From: an uncultured Acidovorax sp.
Lineage (GTDB): Bacteria > Pseudomonadota > Gammaproteobacteria > Burkholderiales > Burkholderiaceae_C
Length of the DNA: 64,000 nt
NCBI GenBank assembly: GCA_913774625.1
Contig: CAJYHL010000024.1
Span: forward strand, 38,907 to 102,906
Reading direction: 5' to 3'
The position numbers and the translations under genes were made by a program. Positions 9,056 through 16,913 of the stretch are shown here, piece after piece. The notes below the pieces were generated by a model, which was given only the letters and a program-made list of their open reading frames with translations, did no database searches and was not told where the DNA came from. Numbering within the stretch: position 1 is the stretch's first letter; each line of letters opens with the position of its first letter.

Positions 9056-10213
9056 ATGGCACAAACGCAAGACGCTACGAAAGACGCCGGCAACTACGAC
9101 CAGTACCGCGAAAGCATCGCGGGCCGCGCGGACGTGGAGGACACGCCCGAACTCGTCGCCTACTACCGCCAGCTCGAACAACTGAAGGCCGGCGCCCTCT
9201 GGACGGTGGCCAACAAGATCGAGCCCTGGCAGCCCAAGTCCGCCTCGGTGCCCGTGCTCTGGCGCTACCGCGAGCTGCGCGAGCACGTGCTGCGCTCGGT
9301 CGAGCTGGTCACGCCCGAGAAGGCCGGCCGCCGCGTCATCTACCTGAACAACCCGGGCCGGCAGGAAGTCTCCGCCGCCGTGGGCTGGCTCTACTCCGGC
9401 CTGCAGGTCATGCACCCGGGCGAGGCGGCTTCGGCCCACGCGCATTCGGCCTCGGCGCTGCGCTTCATCATGGAAGGGCGGGGCGCCTACACCGTCGTGG
9501 ACGGCCACAAGATGACGCTGGGCGCCAACGACTTCGTGCTCACGCCCAACGGCACCTGGCACGAGCACGGCGTGGAAGCGGGCGGCCTGCCCTGCATCTG
9601 GCAGGACGGGCTGGACATTCCCCTGGTCAACGCCATGGAGGCCGGCTTCTACGTGGTCCACCCCGACCTGCGCCAGGCCGTGGGCCACCCGGTGGACGAC
9701 TCCACCGCGCTCTGGGGCGCGCCGGCCCTGCGCCCGCACGGCCTCGCCTGGAACAAGCCCTATTCGCCGCTCTTCAAGTACGAATGGGCGCCCACCTACG
9801 AGGCCCTGGTGCGCCATGCCTCGGTGTCGGACGGCAACCCCTTCGACGACGTGCTGATGCACTACACCAACCCGGTCACGGGCGGCCACGTCATGCCCAC
9901 CATCGGCGCCAGCATGCAGCGGCTGCGCCCGGGCTTCGCGGGCAAGGCGCACCGTCACACCGGCAGCTACCTCTACCAGGTGGCCAAGGGCCGCGGCCAT
10001 TCCATCATCAACGGCCAGCGCTTCGACTGGCAGGAGCGCGACATCTTCTGCGTGCCCTCCTGGGCCTGGCACGAGCATGCCAACGCCTCGCAGACCGAAG
10101 ACGCGTGCCTGTTCTGCTTCAGCGACCTGCCGGTGATGGAAAAGCTGGACCTCTACCGCGAAGAGGCCCTGGCCGACAACGGCGGCCACCAGCCCGTGTC
10201 CACGCCTGCCTGA
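9056..10213 (+). CDS. Gentisate 1,2-dioxygenase-like double-cupin ring-cleavage dioxygenase
   Basis: 385 residues with two cupin domains. The N-terminal cupin has the metal site of gentisate dioxygenases: His128 and His130 in SAHAHSASALRFIMEG, then His169 in GTWHEHG. The C-terminal cupin repeats the fold (KAHRHTGSYLYQVAKGRGHS and WAWHEHA). It should open the ring between the carboxyl carbon and the neighbouring OH- or NH2-bearing carbon. If that group is NH2 the product is maleamylpyruvate instead of maleylpyruvate. A good ribosome site (AGGAG) precedes the start at 9056. The downstream hydrolase and isomerase genes fit directly. Confidence 0.87.
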   Translation: MAQTQDATKDAGNYDQYRESIAGRADVEDTPELVAYYRQLEQLKAGALWTVANKIEPWQPKSASVPVLWRYRELREHVLRSVELVTPEKAGRRVIYLNNPGRQEVSAAVGWLYSGLQVMHPGEAASAHAHSASALRFIMEGRGAYTVVDGHKMTLGANDFVLTPNGTWHEHGVEAGGLPCIWQDGLDIPLVNAMEAGFYVVHPDLRQAVGHPVDDSTALWGAPALRPHGLAWNKPYSPLFKYEWAPTYEALVRHASVSDGNPFDDVLMHYTNPVTGGHVMPTIGASMQRLRPGFAGKAHRHTGSYLYQVAKGRGHSIINGQRFDWQERDIFCVPSWAWHEHANASQTEDACLFCFSDLPVMEKLDLYREEALADNGGHQPVSTPA

Positions 10214-10274
10214 TCACCACCGAAACCCTCATCCACCCCCTTTCAACCGATTCCCCCCACTGGAGACCCGCACC

Positions 10275-11213
10275 ATGAAACTCGTCACCTACCGCGCCCA
10301 CGTCGCCGCCGCCGCCCGCCTGGGCGCCCTCGTCGATGGCCTCGTCGTCGATCTGCAGCGCCTGGGCGAGCACACCGGCCACGACCTGCCCCATGACATG
10401 CTGGACTTCATCGACCTCGGCCCCGCCGCCGTGGCCGCCACCACCGAGCTGCTGGCCGCGCAGAACGGCCGCTGGCCGCTGGGCGTGGCCGTGCCGCTGG
10501 CCAACGTGAAGCTGCTCGCGCCCATCCCCCGTCCGCGTAAGAACATCTTCGGCATCGGCCTGAACTACGTGGAGCACGTGGCCGAATCCAGCCGCGCGCT
10601 GGACACGTCCAAGGACCTGCCCAAGCAGCCCGTGATCTTCTCCAAGCCGCCCACCACCGTCATCGGCCCCGGCGACGCCATCGAGCACGACGCCGCCATC
10701 ACCCGCCAGCTGGACTGGGAAGTGGAGCTGGCCGTGATCATCGGCACGCGCGCCAAGCGCGTGGATGAAGCCTCGGCGCTCAACTACGTCTTCGGCTACA
10801 GCCTGATGATCGACATGAGCGCGCGCGACAACCGCCGCGCCGGCCAGTGGATCTATTCCAAGGGCCAGGACACCTACGCGCCCTTCGGCCCGGTGATCGT
10901 CACCGCCGACGAGATCCCCGACCCGCAGGTGCTGGACCTGAGCCTGCAGGTCAACGGCGTGACCAAGCAGAGCTCCAACACCCGCCACATGCTGTTCAAG
11001 GTGAACACGCTGATCGCCGACATCAGCGCCGGCATCACGCTGGAGCCCGGCGACATCATCGCCACCGGCACGCCCGAGGGCGTGGGCGCCGGCCGCAGCC
11101 CGCAGGAATGGGTCTGGCCCGGCGACGTGATCGACGCCACGGTCGAGAAGATCGGCAGCCTGCGCCACCCCGTGGTGGCCGTGGGCAACGACCCGCGCGC
11201 CGGCCGCGAATAA
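10275..11213 (+). CDS. Fumarylacetoacetate hydrolase family protein (maleyl-/maleamylpyruvate hydrolase)
   Basis: 312 residues, typical FAH fold. The metal- and substrate-binding regions are seen as NIFGIGLNYVEHVAES, then the acidic EVELAVIIG stretch, and GDIIATGTPEGVG near the C-terminus. It follows the dioxygenase by 61 bases and should split its C-C bond to give pyruvate plus a C4 acid. No glutathione-dependent maleylpyruvate isomerase is present, and a maleate isomerase lies downstream. Direct hydrolysis to maleate or maleamate is therefore more likely than fumarylpyruvate hydrolysis. Confidence 0.87.
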   Translation: MKLVTYRAHVAAAARLGALVDGLVVDLQRLGEHTGHDLPHDMLDFIDLGPAAVAATTELLAAQNGRWPLGVAVPLANVKLLAPIPRPRKNIFGIGLNYVEHVAESSRALDTSKDLPKQPVIFSKPPTTVIGPGDAIEHDAAITRQLDWEVELAVIIGTRAKRVDEASALNYVFGYSLMIDMSARDNRRAGQWIYSKGQDTYAPFGPVIVTADEIPDPQVLDLSLQVNGVTKQSSNTRHMLFKVNTLIADISAGITLEPGDIIATGTPEGVGAGRSPQEWVWPGDVIDATVEKIGSLRHPVVAVGNDPRAGRE

Positions 11214-11225
11214 GAGGAGGCCGCC

Positions 11226-12263
11226 ATGCTCGAATTGCCGAAATTCAAGGCGGCGGCCGTGCAGGCCGCCCCGGTGTTCCTCGACACCGACGCCACGGTG
11301 GACAAGGTCTGCCGCCTGATCGCCGAAGCCGCCGGCAACGGCGCGCGGCTGGTCGCCTTCCCCGAGGTGTTCGTGGCCGGCTACCCGTACTGGAGCTGGA
11401 TCGCCAACCCCATCGACGGCAGCCCCTGGTTCGAGCGCCTGGCGCGCTCGGCCATCGAGATCCCGGGCCCCGAGATCGCGAAGATCGCCCAGGCCGCCGC
11501 GCGCCACAAGACGCACGTCGTCATCGGCGTGAACGAGCGCAACCGCCACGGCATCGGCACCATCTACAACACCCTGGTCACCATCGGCGACGACGGCCGC
11601 ATCCTGGGCCGCCACCGCAAGCTGGTGCCCACCTGGGCCGAGAAGCTCACCTGGGCGCCGGGCGATGCGTCGGCGCTGCGCGTGCACCGCACCTCCATCG
11701 GCCCGCTGGGGTCGCTGGCCTGCGGCGAGAACACCAACACGCTGGCGCGCTTCGCGCTGCTGTCGCAGGGCGAGCTGGTGCACGTGGCCAGCTACATCTC
11801 GCTGCCCGTGGCGCCGCCCGACTACGACATGGCCGAGGCCATCAAGGTGCGGGCGGCGGCCCACTGCTTCGAGGGCAAGCTGTTCACCGTGGTGTCCTGC
11901 TCCACCGTGTCGGAAGAGATCATCACGGCGATGGAGCCGCTCAACCCCAAGGCGCGCGAGCTGCTCACGCGCAGGAACAGCGCGTTCTCCGGCTTCCTCG
12001 GCCCGGACGGCCGCGTGATCGGCCAGCCGCTGATCGACGACGAGGGCATCGCCTATGCCGACATCGACCTGGGCCGCTGCATCCAGCCGCGCCAGATGCA
12101 CGACATCACCGGCCACTACAACCGCTTCGACGTCTTCGACCTGCGCGTGAACCGCCGGCCGCTGCAGCCCGCGCGCTTCGACGACGAGCCGGCCGACACC
12201 GACGCCCTGCAGCCGCGCGAGGGCGGCGGAGGCGCCGACGCATTCCAGGAGACACCCCAATGA
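11226..12263 (+). CDS. Nitrilase-superfamily carbon-nitrogen hydrolase
   Basis: 345 residues. The catalytic triad is visible: Glu47 in FPEVFVAGYPYW, Lys132 in RHRKLVPTWAEK and Cys166 in LACGENTNTLARF. The residue after the Cys is Gly, while true nitrilases usually have Trp (CWE), and this part of the active site helps set nitrile specificity. It has an AGGAG-like ribosome site and overlaps the isomerase gene as ATGA. In context it could hydrolyse maleamate to maleate plus ammonia, which explains both it and the next gene. The conventional alternative is an arylacetonitrile nitrilase feeding the pathway. Family assignment is firm; substrate is inference. Confidence 0.82.
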   Translation: MLELPKFKAAAVQAAPVFLDTDATVDKVCRLIAEAAGNGARLVAFPEVFVAGYPYWSWIANPIDGSPWFERLARSAIEIPGPEIAKIAQAAARHKTHVVIGVNERNRHGIGTIYNTLVTIGDDGRILGRHRKLVPTWAEKLTWAPGDASALRVHRTSIGPLGSLACGENTNTLARFALLSQGELVHVASYISLPVAPPDYDMAEAIKVRAAAHCFEGKLFTVVSCSTVSEEIITAMEPLNPKARELLTRRNSAFSGFLGPDGRVIGQPLIDDEGIAYADIDLGRCIQPRQMHDITGHYNRFDVFDLRVNRRPLQPARFDDEPADTDALQPREGGGGADAFQETPQ

Positions 12264-13033
12264 CGACACCCACCACCGCCACCCCCCGCGCCTTCCGCAT
12301 CGGGCAGATCGTGCCCAGCTCCAACACCACCATGGAAACGGAGATCCCGGCCATCCTGCGCGCCCGCGAGGCGCTGCATCCGGAGCGCTTCACCTTCCAT
12401 TCCAGCCGCATGCGCATGAAGCATGTCACCAAGGAAGAGCTGGCCGCGATGGACGGCGACAGCGACCGCTGCGCGCTGGAGCTGTCGGACGCGCGCGTCG
12501 ACGTGCTGGGCTACGCGTGCCTGGTCGCCATCATGAGCATGGGCCGCGGCTACCACCGCGTCTCCGAAGCGCGCCTGCACCAGCGCACGGTGGACAACGG
12601 CGGCGCCGCGCCCGTGGTCACCAGCGCCGGCGCACTGGTCGATGGCCTGCACGCTATCGGCGCCAAGAAGGTGTCCATCCTCACGCCCTACATGAAGCCG
12701 CTCACGCAGCTGGTGATCGACTACATCGAGAGCGAAGGCATCGAGGTGGTGGACAGCATCTCGCTGGAGATTCCCGACAACCTCGAAGTCGGTCGCCAGG
12801 ACCCGCGCGCGCCCATCGAGATCACCAAGAAGCTCAAGACCGCCGGCGTGGACGCGGTGGTGGCCTCGGCCTGCGTGCAGATGCCCTCGCTGGCCTCGGT
12901 GCAGCCCATCGAAGACCGCGTGGGCCTGCCGGTGCTGTCGTCGTCGGTGGCCACGACCTGGCAGATGCTCAAGAAGCTGGGCCTTTCCACCCAGGTGCCG
13001 GGACATGGCGCGCTGCTTGGCGGACGCTACTGA
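12260..13033 (+). CDS. Maleate cis-trans isomerase (Asp/Glu racemase superfamily)
   Basis: 257 residues. The fold shows duplicated halves, each with one catalytic Cys: Cys87 in LGYACLVAIMS and Cys205 in VASACVQMPSL. The N-terminus carries the family signature IGQIVPSSNTTMETEIP. It converts maleate to fumarate without a redox cofactor. Its start overlaps the nitrilase stop by four bases (ATGA), so the two are coupled. It completes the route from the ring-cleavage product to the TCA cycle. Confidence 0.88.
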   Translation: MTTPTTATPRAFRIGQIVPSSNTTMETEIPAILRAREALHPERFTFHSSRMRMKHVTKEELAAMDGDSDRCALELSDARVDVLGYACLVAIMSMGRGYHRVSEARLHQRTVDNGGAAPVVTSAGALVDGLHAIGAKKVSILTPYMKPLTQLVIDYIESEGIEVVDSISLEIPDNLEVGRQDPRAPIEITKKLKTAGVDAVVASACVQMPSLASVQPIEDRVGLPVLSSSVATTWQMLKKLGLSTQVPGHGALLGGRY

Positions 13034-13193
13034 AACGGCTGGGGGCGCCGCAGGCGGTCCGGCGTCACAGCCGGTGCCCGCAGCGGGCCGGCCGGGGCAG
13101 GAGGGCGCCCTAGAATGGGGCGCAATCCTGCCCGGCAGCGGCGGGACGGCGGCAGAGCCCGCCGCTGCCGAGGCCGCTGCCGCATCCCCGCCC

Positions 13194-13637
13194 ATGTCCG
13201 AGTCCGAACCCTTCGTCGATCATTACCTTCCCGCCCTGCTGGGCCAGGCCTGGCACCTAGTTTCGTCCGAATTCCATGCGGTGGTGGAGTCGCAGGGCCT
13301 GTCGGTGCTGGAATGGCGCGTGCTCTCCACCCTGGTGGGCAACGGCCCCATGGGCATCAGCCGGCTGGCGCAGAAGACGGTGAGCAAGCAGCCCACCGTC
13401 ACCCGGCTGCTCGACCGCCTTGAAGCCCAGGGCCACGTGCAGCGCGTGCCCGACGCCAAGGACGGCCGCGTCACGCGGGTGCGCGTCACGCGCAGCGGGC
13501 GCAAGCTGGTCTCGGGCCTGCTCGCCCAGGCCGAGCTGCACGAGAAGATGGTGCTGGCCTCGCTGGGCACGCGCAAGTCCGAGGCGCTGAAGGCGGCGCT
13601 GCATGAGTTGATCGACAGGTACGGCCCGGCGGACTGA
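13194..13637 (+). CDS. MarR-family transcriptional regulator
   Basis: 147 residues from the ATG at 13194; the reading frame is open further upstream, but that extension is Ala/Pro-rich and unlike the family. The winged HTH is clear: LSVLEWRVLSTLVGNGPMGISRLAQ, the recognition helix SKQPTVTRLLDRLEAQG and the wing DAKDGRVTRVRVT. It follows the catabolic run by 160 bases, a gap holding a possible -10 (TAGAAT at 13111). It probably represses the operon until a pathway acid or CoA ester binds, and the palindromes at 688-701 and 878-891 are its likely operators. MarR proteins are known regulators of auxin and aromatic acid catabolism. Confidence 0.9.
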   Translation: MSESEPFVDHYLPALLGQAWHLVSSEFHAVVESQGLSVLEWRVLSTLVGNGPMGISRLAQKTVSKQPTVTRLLDRLEAQGHVQRVPDAKDGRVTRVRVTRSGRKLVSGLLAQAELHEKMVLASLGTRKSEALKAALHELIDRYGPAD

Positions 13638-13638
13638 G

Positions 13639-13724
13639 CACAGAGCCCTTCTGGCGTCGTTGCCGCGTCTTGCCCTTGGGCTGCAACTGTCTGCGATGCT
13701 GCGCCTAGCCAGAAGGGCTCTGTG
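13639..13724. repeat. 86-base element with perfect 17-base inverted ends
   Basis: The arms at 13639-13655 (CACAGAGCCCTTCTGGC) and 13708-13724 are exact reverse complements around a loop of about 52 bases. It begins one base after the marR stop codon. No T-run follows on the plus strand, so it is not a classic terminator. The size and exact ends would suit a miniature inverted-repeat element or a cruciform-forming transcription barrier. No second copy was noticed in the window and no clear target duplication is visible. Confidence 0.7.
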
Positions 13725-13860
13725 AGTCGCTTGAGTTCGGTGGCATGCGCGGTGGGCACGGGTCTCTTTGCTCTGTCCAATGCCTGCGCCGGCCAGTCGA
13801 TTCGTGCAGGAATGCATGCTGGCCAGCCACAGCGGCGTTTCGTGCGGGCAGACTGCAAGC

Positions 13861-14517
13861 ATGATTTCCTCACTGAAATACCCCGACGCGGACCTCGGTG
13901 CCGACGCTCTGCACAGCTACGTGCCGGCCCAGGGCCACGGCCTGCCGCACGATCCGCTGCCGTCCATCCTCGGGCCCCGGCCCATCGGCTGGATCTCCAC
14001 GCGCAGCGCCGCGGGCCGCATCAACCTCGCGCCCTACAGCTTCTTCAACATCTTCAACTACCGCCCGCCCATCGTGGCCTTCTCCAGCGTGGGCTTCAAG
14101 CACACGGTTGCGAATGCCGAGGCGACGGGCGAATTCGTCTTCAACCTGGCCACGCGCGGCCTGGCGGAGGCCATGAACGCCACCAGCACCGAACAGCCTT
14201 CGGAGCAGGACGAATTCGCGCTGGCCGGCCTCACGCCCGCGCCCTGCACGCAGGTGGCCGCGCCGCGCCTGGCGCAAAGCCCGGTGTCGCTGGAATGCCG
14301 CGTGACCCAGGTGCAGCGCCTGGCCGACCTGCAGGGCCGCGCGCTCGATACCTGGATGGTGCTGGGCGAGGTGGTGCAGGTCCATATCGCGCAGGCGCTG
14401 CTGCCCGGCGGCCTCTACGACACGGCGGCGGCGCGGCCCATCCTGCGCGGCGGTGGGCCGGCGGATTACTTCGAGATCACGCCTGAGGCGCGCTTCCTGA
14501 TGCGCCGGCCGCGCTGA
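13861..14517 (+). CDS. Flavin reductase-family protein (FMN-binding split barrel)
   Basis: 218 residues from the ATG at 13861; an in-frame TTG at 13768 would add 31 residues that do not look like the family. The split-barrel FMN-binding domain is recognised from SILGPRPIGWISTRSAAG followed by NLAPYSFFNIFNYRPPIVAFSS. Proteins of this type bind FMN and reduce or use it; many are annotated as NADH:FMN reductases without known partners. The 3' end overlaps the convergent WYL regulator by 41 bases. There is no firm evidence that it serves the catabolic cluster upstream. Confidence 0.8.
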   Translation: MISSLKYPDADLGADALHSYVPAQGHGLPHDPLPSILGPRPIGWISTRSAAGRINLAPYSFFNIFNYRPPIVAFSSVGFKHTVANAEATGEFVFNLATRGLAEAMNATSTEQPSEQDEFALAGLTPAPCTQVAAPRLAQSPVSLECRVTQVQRLADLQGRALDTWMVLGEVVQVHIAQALLPGGLYDTAAARPILRGGGPADYFEITPEARFLMRRPR

Positions 14518-15247
14518 CCGGCAGCAGTCCGCCGCTGCGCTCGCCGCCGGCTTGCGCCCTGGCGGCCAACTTGCACTCCTCCTGGCGCACCAGGTCGGCC
14601 AGCGTGCGGCCCGGCTGCACGGGAAAGCGCTCGTCCAGCACCTGCAGCGCGGCCACGCGGTCGATGCGGAAGCCCCGGAAATCGCCACGCAGTTCGCACC
14701 AGGCCGCCAGGGTCCACACGCGGCCCCAATAGAAGCAGCCCAGCGGCCAGATGCGGCGCACGCTGCTGCGGCCCTGCTCGTCGGCGTAGCCGATGCGCAC
14801 GAGCTGGCGTGCCCGCACGGCCTCGCGCAGCGCCTGCAGCGTGGCCTGCTCCCGTTCGCCTAGCCCCACGGCGGGTGCATACAGCGCCTGGGCCTCGGCC
14901 GCAGCGCGGGCCGCCGGCGGCAGCACGGAAAGGATCTTGCCCAGCGCGCCTTCCAGTTCGGCGCCCAGGCCCGCGTCCAGCCAGGCCTGCGCCAGCCGGG
15001 CCGCCGCCACCAGCGCATCGGCCTCTCCCTGGCTGAACATCAGCGGCGGCAGCTCGAAGCCCTTGCCCAGCCGATAGCCCACGCCGGCTTCGCCTTCGAT
15101 GGGCACGCCCTGGCGCTGCAGGTCGGCCACGTCGCGGTAGATGGTGCGCGCCGACACCTCCAGCCGCCCGGCCAGGAAGTCGGCGGTGGACAGGCGCCGG
15201 CCCCGGATGAGCTGGACGATCTGGAAAAGGCGGTCGGCACGGCGCAT
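14477..15247 (-). CDS. YafY-type HTH/WYL-domain transcriptional regulator
   Basis: 256 residues. The N-terminal DeoR-like HTH is RADRLFQIVQLIRGRRLSTADF with recognition helix SARTIYRDVADL; a central WYL domain covers roughly 130-220 (RIGYADEQGRSSVRRIWPLGC then RGFRIDRV). WYL proteins sense ligands, often nucleic acid or nucleotides. It is convergent with the flavin reductase gene and overlaps its 3' end. Its target is unknown; the VOC gene next door is transcribed in the same direction from 110 bases upstream and is a common partner of such regulators. Confidence 0.85.
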   Translation of the reverse strand: MRRADRLFQIVQLIRGRRLSTADFLAGRLEVSARTIYRDVADLQRQGVPIEGEAGVGYRLGKGFELPPLMFSQGEADALVAAARLAQAWLDAGLGAELEGALGKILSVLPPAARAAAEAQALYAPAVGLGEREQATLQALREAVRARQLVRIGYADEQGRSSVRRIWPLGCFYWGRVWTLAAWCELRGDFRGFRIDRVAALQVLDERFPVQPGRTLADLVRQEECKLAARAQAGGERSGGLLPVSAAGASGSAPQA

Positions 15248-15356
15248 GCGCTACCTGTGAGGAGGGCGTGTGTTGGATGAAGAGCGAGAGCGGCGGCGGT
15301 GCTGCCCGGTGGGAACGCGCATCCAGCGATGGAGTGTGCCGCGAGCCGCGGCTCCC

Positions 15357-15761
15357 TCACCGCGCCTGCGCGTGCAGGCCGATGGTGTTGCCGTCCACAT
15401 CCACCATGTGGGCGATGTAGCCGATGCCGCGCGGCAGCTCCAGCACCTCGCCCACCACCTGGCCGCCCGCGGGTGCGATGCGCGCCACGGCGGCGTCCAG
15501 GCTGGGGCTGCAGTCCAGGTAGATGCGCACGCCGGCGCCGGGGGCGACGCGGTAGTCCGGGCCGGTGCACAGGCACCCGCCGGTGGCGTCGCCATCGCGG
15601 GCGAACAGCACCATGGGCCCGCCGCCGAAGTCCTCGTGCCGCATGGGCCGGGCCAGCACCTGTTCGTAGAAGGCCTGGGCGCGCGGCAGGTCGGCGCAGG
15701 GGATCTCGAACCAGTTGATGGCGGTGGTGGGGGAAGGGATGGAAGGGGTCGAAGCGCTCAT
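15357..15761 (-). CDS. VOC-family (glyoxalase/bleomycin-resistance-like) protein
   Basis: 134 residues, one vicinal-oxygen-chelate domain. Recognised from INWFEIPCADLPRAQAFYEQVL at the N-terminus and HMVDVDGNTIGLHAQ at the C-terminus. Proteins of this size act as dimers and may bind a metal; the reaction here is unknown. It lies upstream of and codirectional with the YafY-type regulator gene, a very common pairing in which both are stress-related. Confidence 0.85.
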   Translation of the reverse strand: MSASTPSIPSPTTAINWFEIPCADLPRAQAFYEQVLARPMRHEDFGGGPMVLFARDGDATGGCLCTGPDYRVAPGAGVRIYLDCSPSLDAAVARIAPAGGQVVGEVLELPRGIGYIAHMVDVDGNTIGLHAQAR

Positions 15762-15883
15762 GGCGGTGTCCTCGTCTGCAGTGAAGTTGCGAAGGACGCC
15801 ATGGTGCGGGGGGCCTGCTGACAGCGTCTTGTCAGCAGGCCTTGCGCCGCCGTGGGTGGGCGGGGATGGGGACGCTGTGCCGC

Positions 15884-16783
15884 TCAGGCCGCGGCGTCGC
15901 CGCCGGCCGGTGCGCCGGAACCGGCGCCTGCATCCGCATCCGCATCCACGTCCGGCTCGGCTGCAGCCGGTGCCGCCGCGGTGCGCGGGCGCCGCGCACG
16001 GGCCAGCATCTGGCCCACGTTGCGCTGGTCCATGCCGTACATGTCGGCGAACTGCTCCACCGAACTGCAGCCGCTGGCCTCGTAGGCGCGCAGCAGGGCC
16101 TCGGCCTTGGCGTCGCGCTCGGCGACTTCGGCGAAGGCTTCGTCCAGCAGGGCGTTGGCGCGCTCGTCACGGCCGCGCGCCAGGGCGTCGTAGGCTTCGC
16201 GCGTCAGGCCCGAGGCTTCATAGGCCTGGGCGATGCGGCGGCGCAGTTTGGCCGTCAGGTCTTCGCCATCGCGCGGCTTCTTGCGGCGGAAGACTTCCAG
16301 CAGCGCGTGGTGGATGTGCTCGGGCGCCATGGCCTCGACGGCCTGGCCCTGCAGGTCGTGGCGCTGCCGGCCTTCCGCCACCACCTGCAGGTAGCGGGTG
16401 GAGCGCGTATGGATGCCGAGCGCGGCCTTCAGGTCTTCCTTCTCGAATGCGCCGGGGTGGGCGTCCTGCAGGTCCTGGAAGATGCCGCGCTTGAGCGGCA
16501 GGAACTGCGCGCCGAAGAGGTGGGGGTAGAAGCCGGCCAGCTGTTCCAGCACGGGGTGCGTGCGGCGCGGGCCCTGGGCCTTGGGCGCGGGCTGGCCCTG
16601 CGCGGCAGCGCCGGATGCCGGGGCCGGGGCCGGCGTGCCGGCCGGGCGGTTGCCGCCCCGGCTACGGCCACCGCGCCGGGAGCCTTTGCGGCGCGCGCCT
16701 TCGGCGGGGGCTGCGCCGCCCGCTGCGTCGGCAGCGGCGGGGGCAGGGTTCTGGGAGGCTTCAGCGGTCGCGTTGTCGGTCAT
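15884..16783 (-). CDS. ProQ/FinO-family RNA chaperone
   Basis: 299 residues from the ATG at 16783; a longer reading with 23 more residues is possible but begins with unlikely sequence. Layout: a disordered basic Ala/Gly/Arg-rich region (about 20-75), the ProQ/FinO RNA-binding domain (about 75-185, from HPVLEQLAGFYPHLFGAQFLPLK through GIHTRSTRYLQVVA), then a helical region and an acidic Asp/Ala tail. The family binds structured RNAs and sRNAs post-transcriptionally. The flanking disordered regions are longer than in E. coli ProQ, as is usual in Comamonadaceae. Confidence 0.88.
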   Translation of the reverse strand: MTDNATAEASQNPAPAAADAAGGAAPAEGARRKGSRRGGRSRGGNRPAGTPAPAPASGAAAQGQPAPKAQGPRRTHPVLEQLAGFYPHLFGAQFLPLKRGIFQDLQDAHPGAFEKEDLKAALGIHTRSTRYLQVVAEGRQRHDLQGQAVEAMAPEHIHHALLEVFRRKKPRDGEDLTAKLRRRIAQAYEASGLTREAYDALARGRDERANALLDEAFAEVAERDAKAEALLRAYEASGCSSVEQFADMYGMDQRNVGQMLARARRPRTAAAPAAAEPDVDADADAGAGSGAPAGGDAAA

Positions 16784-16913
16784 GGCAATCGAAGGGGGCT
16801 TGGCTTGCGTGCGGTCGGTGTGCGGCGGCGATGCGGCCCGGCTGCGGGGCACGCTTCGCGCGGCGGAAAACCCGCCATCATGCCAGTTCGCCGCGGGCCG
16901 GGCCGCGCGGCCG

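Noticed and set aside
13005..13193. Extended N-terminus for the MarR protein
   Set aside because: The first 63 residues are Ala/Gly/Pro-rich and overlap the end of the isomerase gene; the ATG at 13194 gives a normal MarR length.
13768..13860. Extended N-terminus for the flavin reductase from a TTG at 13768
   Set aside because: The extension is low in family similarity and has no ribosome site; the ATG at 13861 gives the usual length.
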